Source of the DNA: UPXZ01 sp964568675
GTDB lineage: Bacteria > Bacteroidota > Bacteroidia > Bacteroidales > Paludibacteraceae
Assembly (NCBI GenBank): GCA_964568675.1
Contig: CAZMQV010000078.1
Span: forward strand, 1-13,390
Length of the DNA: 13,390 nucleotides
Direction: 5' to 3'
Program-made: the position numbers and the translations under genes
Notes under the pieces: model-generated
What the model was told of the DNA's origin: nothing
The model's input: only the letters and a program-made list of their open reading frames with translations
Database searches by the model: none
In this document: piece by piece, positions 7,271-13,311 of the stretch
How positions within the stretch are numbered: position 1 is the first letter of the stretch
How the letters are laid out: every line of letters starts with the position of its first letter

Positions 7271-7297
7271 AGTGGAGTTTAGACAATAAGCTCCACT
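7271..7297 (+). terminator. 10-bp hairpin between the C1 protease and DUF2589 genes
   Basis: AGTGGAGTTT (7271-7280) pairs with AAGCTCCACT (7288-7297), with a single G-T wobble, around a 7-nt loop. No T run follows, so it is more likely a partial terminator or a transcript-processing or stabilising element inside the operon than a full stop. It lies 41 bp after the protease stop. Confidence 0.5.
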
Positions 7298-7371
7298 GTG
7301 GCGAACCTCTTATATCATGCACAAAATAGTTCAATACCAAATCATCATTAACTAAAAAGTAAAAAAGAATT

Positions 7372-8232
7372 ATGGAAACACTTCAGAATGCTTTACAAAA
7401 AGATTTCTCAAAGAAAACAAAAGCGGAACTCATTCAATTCTTGTCGGGACTTGAGAATTTGCTCACTTCGGATGTTTACCAATTGATTTCGGGAATAGAA
7501 ATATCCGAACTTGAGAAACTAACGAAAGACGACATCATTGGGATTTTGGAAAACTTCAAGAAAAACTACGACCCCAAATGGGAAAAAGCATTGACATCGG
7601 CAGCTATCGACACATTGAAAATAATTTTGGGTAAAAGCAATGCCGAAATCGAGCTATTCAGATTGGCGGGCGCTTCTGATGCCGACTTTGCAGCCGAATT
7701 AGGAAGCATTGACTTTGCCACCATCATTGGAGGTCCTTTAGATGCTTGCGTCAAGGCACAATCAAACGCTTCGATATCCACCGTCAGCTTTATCAACGAA
7801 GTGGGTTTCGAGGGCGAAGGTAGTTCCCGAAAACTCAGAATGGCGGAGTTCAAATACAAAAAAAGCTCCCCCAACCCGAAATACACCGAGGGAGGCTCCG
7901 AACCGGCAATTATCCAGGAAGACAAGGAAATAACAGTACCGTTCATCGCGCTTTTGAACATTCCGTCCTTTCGCATCGAATCGTGCGAAGTGGATTTCAA
8001 TGTAAAACTAAACTCCACGTACACCAAAAATGTGAGCAGTGAATTTGGAATTAACAAGGGTGCCTCGGGAGGTTTCGGACCTGTGAAATTCAAAGTAGAT
8101 GTATCGTACAAAAGATCGTCGAGCACCGGAGTTAAAATTGAAAAAGAATACTCCCTGGGCGTGAAAGTAAAAGCCACAAACGATGAAATGCCGGCCGGAC
8201 TTGAAAAGGTTTTAGGTCTGCTGGGACAATAA
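7372..8232 (+). CDS. DUF2589-like protein
   Basis: This 286-residue protein has a helical N-terminal region (about 1-105) followed by a region that I recognise as DUF2589-like. The marks are GSIDFATIIGGPLDACVKAQ at 111-130, a beta-rich middle with ITVPFIALLNIPSFRI (187-201) leading into EVDFNVKLNS, a Gly/Ser-rich linker around 227-236, then VSYKRSS and KEYSLGVKVKA strands and the closing DEMPAGLEKVLGLL (271-284). No signal peptide or membrane segment is seen, so it is probably cytoplasmic. The biochemical function of this family is not known to me. The N-terminal helical block seems longer than in the short family members I remember, which may mean an added interaction domain. It is followed 20 bp later by a gene that looks like its partner, and both lie between the two proteases. 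Family assignment is from memory of the motifs, without a search. Confidence 0.75.
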   Translation: METLQNALQKDFSKKTKAELIQFLSGLENLLTSDVYQLISGIEISELEKLTKDDIIGILENFKKNYDPKWEKALTSAAIDTLKIILGKSNAEIELFRLAGASDADFAAELGSIDFATIIGGPLDACVKAQSNASISTVSFINEVGFEGEGSSRKLRMAEFKYKKSSPNPKYTEGGSEPAIIQEDKEITVPFIALLNIPSFRIESCEVDFNVKLNSTYTKNVSSEFGINKGASGGFGPVKFKVDVSYKRSSSTGVKIEKEYSLGVKVKATNDEMPAGLEKVLGLLGQ

Positions 8233-8252
8233 GTCAACAAAACAACCTCACC

Positions 8253-8957
8253 ATGATTAAACTATCCGATTACCTGAATTATCTCAACCAAGAGATAATT
8301 CAGGCTCGTAAAAAAGCCGATGAAGCAGCCATTCTGGTCGCCAAAGAATATGCGAAGCATGAATATCTGAAGTACTTTAAAGTACCCAGATATTCCATGC
8401 CCAACATAAAACTTGACATCCCCATAAAAATTACGGATATTGACCAGGAGGCGAAGTACAACTTCAAGATTGATCAATCAAAATTCTTAATTGAAGTAAA
8501 TGAAAAAATCAACGAAGTGAACACGCTGAAAAATATGAAGATTGCTCCAATCACAAGCGAGCAACTCAAAAACGAAAATTTCCAATCTATTTTCAAAACA
8601 TTAGAGAAAAAAGATCAGAAATTCGGGAAAGAGCCATTAACTGAACTACGAAAAATAGACCTGACTTCGAAAATATCTAATCTCAACCTCAACATATTCC
8701 GACCATCGGACACGGCAACAAAAGAAGAAAACGACGAATTGAAAAATATCTTTTCTCAATCGCTTCTGAGCAATTACAGAATATCAGGCGTTAAACTCAA
8801 CTCCATTTACATCGATCCGAAAACAACCACCGCTGAAGACAAAGACAAGGAGAAACTATTTATCAACCTGCACGTGGAGATGGAGGAAGAAGGTATCCGA
8901 ATAATCTATCTGAAAGACGAACGCGGAAATGATGTTGAACAAATAATTTTTGAGTAA
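8253..8957 (+). CDS. Probable DUF2589-partner protein
   Basis: The 234-residue protein opens with a helical segment (about 4-36, ARKKADEAAILVAKEY). It is followed by a Tyr-Phe-Lys-Val-Pro-Arg motif and an alternating strand MPNIKLDIPIKI (49-60). This resembles proteins I remember encoded beside DUF2589 genes, with a helix followed by a 'VPR..(I/M)P.I...LP' pattern. The middle (about 75-160) is charged, Lys/Asn-rich and probably helical. The end (about 175-234) looks beta-rich (SGVKLNSIYID, FINLHVEMEEEGIRIIYL). No signal peptide, membrane helix or catalytic motif is seen. Tight spacing on both sides (20 bp upstream, a TAATG stop/start overlap downstream) implies translational coupling and a joint function with its neighbours. 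Role unknown; co-assembly with the DUF2589-like protein is an inference. Confidence 0.6.
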   Translation: MIKLSDYLNYLNQEIIQARKKADEAAILVAKEYAKHEYLKYFKVPRYSMPNIKLDIPIKITDIDQEAKYNFKIDQSKFLIEVNEKINEVNTLKNMKIAPITSEQLKNENFQSIFKTLEKKDQKFGKEPLTELRKIDLTSKISNLNLNIFRPSDTATKEENDELKNIFSQSLLSNYRISGVKLNSIYIDPKTTTAEDKDKEKLFINLHVEMEEEGIRIIYLKDERGNDVEQIIFE

Positions 8958-9535
8958 TGCAAACCTTAATCCATTATTCCATTCAGAAAATTGATGAACT
9001 ATTCGTTGAATTTAACCGGGTTCAGGAGATGTATTACTCAAAATCATTTGAGTTCGATACATGCCTGGAGCATTTCTGTATTGCGCTACTCGACTATTTC
9101 AAGCAGAAAGGCGACAACGCCAAAGAATCAGAAATTCTTAAAACAATGAATATGTTGTCCGCCACGAAGAAAGGATTTGACCCGGTGAACCTTGTGAAAA
9201 TCAATTCCGGCAAAAGAGAGCTACTTTCGGGTTTGAGCTATCATGCTCTGGAAAACATACACCGAATACTCCAGGAAATCTATCAAAAAGAGAGAAAAAA
9301 ATTGGATGATGGCGAAGAAATCTTATCAAATCTGATTATAACTCTTTATCAGAACGGCATTCTGGACGACGTTAAAATCGCGGAATTTAACTCCATCGCA
9401 ACAATTGAGCTATATTGGGTGCAACTAATAAGTAAAAACACAAGCATCGCCGGAATTAACAAAAAACTGCGACTTCATCTCGCCGACGAAGACATCTATC
9501 TCTTACTGGAAAAAATACTTTCGAAAATCGCATAA
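8957..9535 (+). CDS. Helical protein of unknown function
   Basis: The 192-residue product starts at an ATG whose A is also the last base of the preceding TAA, so the two genes are very probably translationally coupled. The sequence reads as almost entirely alpha-helical, with amphipathic stretches at about 5-55, 90-125 and 130-190, no membrane segment and no signal peptide. I recognise no catalytic motif or family. A globular, cytoplasmic helical bundle acting as an adaptor or structural subunit with the DUF2589-type proteins would fit the context. Nothing in the sequence proves it. A 135-bp gap follows before the subtilase gene. Confidence 0.55.
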   Translation: MQTLIHYSIQKIDELFVEFNRVQEMYYSKSFEFDTCLEHFCIALLDYFKQKGDNAKESEILKTMNMLSATKKGFDPVNLVKINSGKRELLSGLSYHALENIHRILQEIYQKERKKLDDGEEILSNLIITLYQNGILDDVKIAEFNSIATIELYWVQLISKNTSIAGINKKLRLHLADEDIYLLLEKILSKIA

Positions 9536-9670
9536 GCCTAACGCCGATGAATACATTTGCACTCTTCTCAACCACATCTCCCTCCGAAAGCACATCAAAC
9601 CGCAATCGGACGCTGAAAAAAAACGAATTAAACTTGCTATGTAATGTCAAAAAAAAACAACTTCTGAAAA

Positions 9671-10927
9671 ATGGAAAAAGAAAGATACATCATTTTGCTC
9701 AACAACCAACAAACTAAAAGCCTGAAGAAAGTGGAAAAAGAGCTGGAACTCAGCATCACCTCCTCTGTAGAACTTTCGTCGGCTAATCGCTCATTCGACA
9801 TCATCAATGAGGCGAATGGCGTGTTGTACAAAAATTTAAACATATTAGTAGCTGACAATCTGGACGAACTACAACTGACAGCCGCGGTTGCCAACGAAAA
9901 CAATCCAATCATCTATTTTGAAAAAGAAAGAGAATTTTTCCCTACCGGAGAATTGGAAATGATTCAAGAACTCAAAGTATTGGCAGCTCAGTTCCAGTCG
10001 AAAATTGAAGAAATAGAAAAGTATATCAAAAACAAACCGCTACCCAAGCAAAATTTCGGCGACATGGAGTGGGGATTGAAAGCTATGGGGTTGGACAAAA
10101 CAATTTACTCAGGCAAAGGTGTCGATATCTGTGTTTTAGACACCGGATTCGATACATCACACCCCGACTTTGTGTTGCGAAGCATTGAAGGAAAATCATT
10201 TATTGCTAATGAGGCCTGGGATAATGATGTGAATGGACATGGCACCCACTGCACCGGAATAGCGGCAGGCAATATCAGAAACGATAACGGCAAAAGATAT
10301 GGCATTGCTAAAGAAGCCAACATCAAAATAGGCAAAGTACTCGCCAACAATGGACGAGGCACCACAAGCAGTGTGATTGACGCCATCGACTGGGCAATAA
10401 CCAAGGGGTTCAGAGTCATATCCATGTCGCTGGCTTCACCTGTGAAGTTAAACGAAAAGCCATCGCCCCTCTTCGAGGCTGTAGGCAAGAAAGCGTTGGA
10501 AAACAATTGTCTGATTATTGCGGCTGCCGGCAACGATAGCAACAGACCCTCCATGCCCGAACCGGTTTCCGCGCCTGCCAACGCAATCTCAATCATGGCC
10601 GTGGCAGCTATCGACTCCCAAATGAACATAGCCAGATTCTCCAATGGTGGAATCAACTCCGCATCAGGAGGCAACATCAACGTTTGTGCGCCGGGTGTGG
10701 ACATTGTTAGCGCTTACATTAAAAATTCGAAAAGCAACGAAGTGTATCGAGCAATGAATGGCACAAGCATGGCCACACCTCATGTAAGCGGACTTGCCGC
10801 ATTGTATATGGAGCAATTTCCACAGAAAACAGCCAAAGATATATGGGAAATGCTCGAATCCAACGCACAAAAAATTGAAGGATTAAAATACAGAGATATT
10901 GGCAACGGACTCATTCAAACGATATGA
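9671..10927 (+). CDS. Subtilisin-family (S8) serine protease with I9-like prodomain
   Basis: The 418-residue protein carries the full subtilase triad: Asp157 in VLDTGFD, His190 in NGHGTHCTG and Ser366 in NGTSMATPHVSG, with oxyanion-hole Asn288 in AAGND. Residues about 4-88 look like an I9-type propeptide: a first strand RYIILLN, helix, a VLYKNLNILVAD strand, a second helix, and a final strand PIIYFEKE before the catalytic domain begins near 128. A charged helical linker (about 92-122) joins them. As in the C1 protease, no signal peptide precedes the prodomain, so the enzyme appears intracellular. Intracellular subtilisins exist but are usually of a different subgroup. The gene follows the helical unknown after 135 bp and overlaps the next gene by 4 bp (ATGA), a strong sign of co-translation. 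Protease assignment is secure; the substrate is unknown. Confidence 0.95.
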   Translation: MEKERYIILLNNQQTKSLKKVEKELELSITSSVELSSANRSFDIINEANGVLYKNLNILVADNLDELQLTAAVANENNPIIYFEKEREFFPTGELEMIQELKVLAAQFQSKIEEIEKYIKNKPLPKQNFGDMEWGLKAMGLDKTIYSGKGVDICVLDTGFDTSHPDFVLRSIEGKSFIANEAWDNDVNGHGTHCTGIAAGNIRNDNGKRYGIAKEANIKIGKVLANNGRGTTSSVIDAIDWAITKGFRVISMSLASPVKLNEKPSPLFEAVGKKALENNCLIIAAAGNDSNRPSMPEPVSAPANAISIMAVAAIDSQMNIARFSNGGINSASGGNINVCAPGVDIVSAYIKNSKSNEVYRAMNGTSMATPHVSGLAALYMEQFPQKTAKDIWEMLESNAQKIEGLKYRDIGNGLIQTI

Positions 10928-11154
10928 CAACGCCCATGAAAACCTATTTTGGTATAATGAAAAAGGATGTAAGCTATGAAGACCTGAAAAACAATATAAT
11001 GGCTTCGGGTGCAAACATCCTTCATTATTATGCAAAATTCAACGCGATTAAATTCGAAACCGACAACGAATTGAACATCGCCACACTTACCGTTTTCTTC
11101 GAGTCGATAGAGCCGGAGAAAGACGACTTCACCACGCAGACACACACACTTTAA
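10924..11154 (+). CDS. Small I9/propeptide-like protein, possible dedicated subtilase inhibitor
   Basis: This 76-residue frame starts inside the subtilase stop codon (ATGA overlap). Its pattern matches a subtilisin propeptide fold: strand KTYFGIMKK (6-14), helix VSYEDLKNNIMASG (16-29), strand pair NILHYYAKFNAIKFET (31-46), a second helix or turn region, and a closing VFFESIEPEK strand (57-66). It corresponds in size and order to the prodomain of the neighbouring protease but is a separate chain with no catalytic domain. Free-standing I9 proteins of this size act elsewhere as subtilisin inhibitors or folding helpers. Here the likely job is to hold the upstream subtilase in check or to help it fold, which would be needed if the protease is active in the producer's cytoplasm. 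The fold is inferred from pattern only; the sequence is diverged and a search could place it elsewhere. Confidence 0.65.
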   Translation: MTTPMKTYFGIMKKDVSYEDLKNNIMASGANILHYYAKFNAIKFETDNELNIATLTVFFESIEPEKDDFTTQTHTL

Positions 11155-11188
11155 TGCTACCGACACACCTCCCCGTTGAGGCGCAAAC

Positions 11189-11225
11189 TGCCGGTGGGTA
11201 GCGAAATACTCGCTACTCACCGGCA
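11189..11225 (+). terminator. 15-bp hairpin closing the peptidase island
   Basis: Positions 11189-11203 pair with 11211-11225 over 15 bp with one G-T wobble, around the 7-nt loop AAATACT. The stem is GC-rich (TGCCGGTG...CACCGGCA) and lies 34 bp after the stop of the inhibitor-like gene. The following sequence TGAGTTTAGTT is only mildly T-rich. It is probably the transcription end of the island, possibly bidirectional, separating it from the arsenic operon. Confidence 0.65.
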
Positions 11226-11453
11226 TGAGTTTAGTTCGTATTCACTACACTCACTTTTTCATGCCAGAGATACGCCACATAAAATTCTTTCCGTCGCGCA
11301 TACTATTAAGACAAGATAATCTTTTGCAATCACCAAATATTGCAATCAAACAACATCCTATACACCAGCTTTCACCCCCAATTACATACTCTGTCAGGGA
11401 AAAAACTTTACTCATTTTTATAAATTTGTTGCAGGATTAAATTCTTTATCGTA
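11226..11453. other. Spacer and control region before the arsenic operon
   Basis: There is no credible gene here; the frame at 11225-11440 starts within the hairpin edge and has an unnatural composition. The stretch contains TTGCAATCA twice (11324-11332 and 11340-11348), the second copy forming part of ATATTGCAAT at 11337-11346. That 10-mer recurs in the palindrome just before arsR. A -7 box is found at 11421-11428. Confidence 0.5.
11421..11428 (+). promoter_or_regulatory. Probable -7 promoter box (TAAATTTG) of the arsenic operon
   Basis: The octamer fits TAnnTTTG exactly and stands 54 bp before the arsR ATG and about 25 bp before the palindrome at 11454-11465. The expected start point thus lies between promoter and palindrome, where a bound repressor would block transcription. 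There is no clear -33 TTTG at the standard distance. Confidence 0.45.
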
Positions 11454-11465
11454 ATATTGCAATAT
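11454..11465 (+). promoter_or_regulatory. Candidate ArsR operator, perfect 12-bp palindrome ATATTGCAATAT
   Basis: The palindrome is exact and ends 16 bp before the arsR ATG, downstream of the -7 box. ArsR-family repressors bind AT-rich inverted repeats of this kind over their own promoters. Ten of its twelve bases recur at 11337-11346, which could be a second site. Binding is inferred. Confidence 0.55.
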
Positions 11466-11481
11466 AAAATTATTGAAAACA

Positions 11482-11808
11482 ATGGGAATAACAAAAACCG
11501 AACACTTCACCGAGCTACAAAATCAAATCGCTACCATTGCAAAGGCTTTGGGTCATCCGGCAAGAATTGCCATTATAGAGCATCTGCTAAAGGTGAATGC
11601 TTGTATATGTGGCGACATTGTGAACGAATTGCCATTGGCACAACCTACAGTTTCGCAACACTTGAGAGAGCTGAAAAACGCCGGACTGATAAAAGGAAAC
11701 ATTGAAGGCAACGCGATATGTTATTGTATCGACCCTTCGACTTTCGGATTCATGAGAAACTATTTCGATAAAATAGTTACCTCCGAAACCAAACAAAATT
11801 GTTGTTGA
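11482..11808 (+). CDS. arsR: ArsR-family arsenic-responsive repressor
   Basis: I start this at the ATG 11482; a TTG three codons earlier is in frame but less likely. The 108-residue protein is a small winged-helix repressor. The metal-site segment NACICGDIVNEL (about 38-49) supplies a Cys-x-Cys pair in the position used by As(III)-sensing ArsR proteins. The recognition helix lies in LAQPTVSQHLRELKNAGLIKG, and a short wing with Cys residues (AICYCIDP) follows. The tail ends Asn-Cys-Cys, which may add arsenite ligands. Known family members bind their own promoter as dimers and release it when As(III) or Sb(III) binds. The gene heads arsM and arsC with 31 bp to arsM, and has a palindromic operator candidate 16 bp upstream. 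Family certain; the exact ligand set is inferred. Confidence 0.92.
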   Translation: MGITKTEHFTELQNQIATIAKALGHPARIAIIEHLLKVNACICGDIVNELPLAQPTVSQHLRELKNAGLIKGNIEGNAICYCIDPSTFGFMRNYFDKIVTSETKQNCC

Positions 11809-11839
11809 CGAACAAACCAAAAATAAAAAAAAGCGATCA

Positions 11840-12679
11840 ATGCAAACAGAACAAGAAATCAAAGATATGGTAAGGCAGAAATACAGTGAAATCGCCTTGC
11901 AAGACAAAGAAACAAACGCTTCATCGTGCTGTGGCGCAGGCGGATGTAGCACCGAAGTCTATAACATAATGAGTGAAGCATATCACGAGTTGGAAGGATA
12001 TAACCCCGATGCGGATTTGGGATTGGGATGTGGTTTGCCTACGCAATTTGCCAAAATTAAAAAAGGTGATACCGTAATTGATTTGGGTAGCGGAGCCGGC
12101 AACGATTGCTTTGTAGCGAGAGCCGAAACCGGCGAAACCGGTAAGGTTATCGGCATTGACTTTACAGAAGCGATGATTGAAAAAGCCCGCGCAAATACCG
12201 AAAAATTAGGATACAACAATGTGGAGTTCAGACTTGGTGATATTGAGAGAATGCCTGTAACGGCTAATGTGGCAAATGTGATAGTAAGCAACTGCGTACT
12301 CAACCTGGTGCCAAACAAAAAAGCTGTCTTTGCCGAAATGTTTCGAGTATTAAAGCCGGGTGGACATTTCAGCATTTCCGATATTGTACTGACAGGCAAT
12401 TTGCCCGAAAAAATAAAAACTGCTGCCGAAATGTATGCCGGATGTGTAGCCAGCGCCATTGACAAGTACGAATATTTGGGTTACGTAGGCAAAGCAGGAT
12501 TCACCAACATGTTGATTCAGAAAGACAAACCGATTATTGTTCCCGACGACATTCTGAGAAACTATTTGAATGAAGAAGAAATAGCCCAATACAAAGCAAA
12601 CGAAACAGTTATCAGAAGCATTACGGTATATGCCGAGAAACCGACAGCTTGCTGTAATCCTAATACGGCTTGTTGCTAA
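11840..12679 (+). CDS. arsM: ArsM, S-adenosylmethionine-dependent arsenite methyltransferase
   Basis: The 279-residue enzyme transfers methyl groups from S-adenosylmethionine to As(III), giving methylated and finally volatile arsenicals. The SAM-binding motif DLGSGAGND lies at 81-89, with an acidic IGID turn near 104-107. The cysteines expected in ArsM are visible: an N-terminal cluster at Cys30/Cys31/Cys36 (SSCCGAGGC), Cys64 in GLGCGLP, Cys152 in SNCVLNL and Cys202 in AGCVASA. Together they match the arsenite-binding set of characterised ArsM proteins. The conserved LKPGG and SDIV motifs (171-182) follow the methyltransferase core. The C-terminus ends in two further Cys-Cys pairs (ACCNPNTACC). 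It is flanked by arsR and arsC on the same strand and ends one base before the GTG/ATG start of the reductase, so these are surely co-expressed. The enzyme is probably cytoplasmic. Confidence 0.94.
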   Translation: MQTEQEIKDMVRQKYSEIALQDKETNASSCCGAGGCSTEVYNIMSEAYHELEGYNPDADLGLGCGLPTQFAKIKKGDTVIDLGSGAGNDCFVARAETGETGKVIGIDFTEAMIEKARANTEKLGYNNVEFRLGDIERMPVTANVANVIVSNCVLNLVPNKKAVFAEMFRVLKPGGHFSISDIVLTGNLPEKIKTAAEMYAGCVASAIDKYEYLGYVGKAGFTNMLIQKDKPIIVPDDILRNYLNEEEIAQYKANETVIRSITVYAEKPTACCNPNTACC

Positions 12680-12682
12680 GTG

Positions 12683-13099
12683 ATGAAAAAGAATATTTTA
12701 GTGCTTTGCACCGGAAACAGTTGCAGAAGTCAGATTGCTGAAGGCTATTTGCGATATTACGCGGGAGACAATGCGGACGTTTACAGCGCGGGTTTGGAAA
12801 CTCACGGCGTAAATCCAAGAGCCATTGCCACGATGAATGAAGACGGCATTGACATTTCAAATCACACTTCAAACAATATTGACGAGTACCGAAATGTCGA
12901 TTTTGATTTTGTAATCACTGTTTGCGACAATGCAAAAGAACGGTGCCCCTACTTCCCTTCAAAAGCAAAGATATTGCATCATAACTTTCCCGACCCGGCA
13001 AAGGCGACAGGCACAGACGACGAAATCATGGAACAGTTCAGACAAGTCAGACTACAAATCAAAGACTATTGCAGGCAATTTGTAATGGACAATTTTTGA
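12683..13099 (+). CDS. arsC: ArsC, thioredoxin-type arsenate reductase (low-molecular-weight phosphatase fold)
   Basis: From the ATG at 12683 the protein has 138 residues; a GTG immediately before it would add one. The low-molecular-weight phosphatase loop is at 9-15 (CTGNSCR) with nucleophile Cys9. The redox pair needed for the thioredoxin-coupled reaction is Cys81 and Cys88 in VCDNAKERC, and the general-acid Asp is in HNFPDPA (about 100-106). This is the Staphylococcus-type arsenate reductase layout, which turns As(V) into As(III). The length agrees with the family. It follows arsM with a 3-bp gap, and its product is the substrate of ArsM and the inducer of ArsR. No arsB or acr3 efflux gene follows within the window; one may lie beyond the right edge. 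Confidence 0.93.
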   Translation: MKKNILVLCTGNSCRSQIAEGYLRYYAGDNADVYSAGLETHGVNPRAIATMNEDGIDISNHTSNNIDEYRNVDFDFVITVCDNAKERCPYFPSKAKILHHNFPDPAKATGTDDEIMEQFRQVRLQIKDYCRQFVMDNF

Positions 13100-13167
13100 T
13101 TAAACACAAGAGTTTTCCGCCCTGCTCCTCGCGCCCGTCAACTGCATGTTCATTGCATGATTATTTG

Positions 13168-13195
13168 TTTAGCGTTTAGTGTTTAGCGTTTAGCG
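13168..13195 (+). repeat. Four tandem copies of the heptamer TTTAGCG
   Basis: Copies begin at 13168, 13175, 13182 and 13189; the second reads TTTAGTG. They are followed by ATGATATTTAG. The array lies about 70 bp after arsC. It is a short-period tandem repeat, of unknown role. Confidence 0.85.
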
Positions 13196-13230
13196 ATGAT
13201 ATTTAGTAAAAGACTTTGGACTTTCCCACT

Positions 13231-13311
13231 GGCGCAAGTTTGTAACTTGTGCCTTGCTCATCAAAGCAATTTTTTGCTTTACCAAGCAAGACACGGTTTA
13301 CAAAACCGCGT
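13231..13311. repeat. Cluster of three consecutive hairpins, REP-like
   Basis: The first hairpin (13231-13240 with 13244-13253) pairs GGCGCAAGTT with AACTTGTGCC, one G-T wobble, loop TGT. The second is nested: CTTGCT at 13253-13258 with AGCAAG at 13285-13290 outside AAAGCAA/TTGCTTT (13263-13269 with 13274-13280). The third pairs ACaCGGTTT (13291-13299) with AAACCGcGT (13303-13311), with one mismatch, around ACA. Short-looped palindromes in a row are typical of REP elements moved by Y1-type (RAYT) transposases; no such transposase is in the window. Confidence 0.65.

Noticed and set aside
7566..8240. 224-codon reverse-strand frame opposite the DUF2589-like gene
   Set aside because: The plus-strand product has clear family motifs and operon spacing; the reverse product is Ser/Pro-rich shadow sequence.
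9547..9717. Possible 56-codon frame between the helical unknown and the subtilase, considered as a small peptide precursor
   Set aside because: Ser/Thr/Asn/Lys-rich, runs into the subtilase start in another frame and has no leader or core pattern of known peptide families.
10105..10704. 199-codon reverse-strand frame inside the subtilase gene
   Set aside because: Antisense to the catalytic domain of the S8 protease; no independent evidence.
11225..11440. 71-codon frame between the island hairpin and arsR
   Set aside because: Begins at the edge of the hairpin, runs through the ars promoter region and has an unnatural composition.
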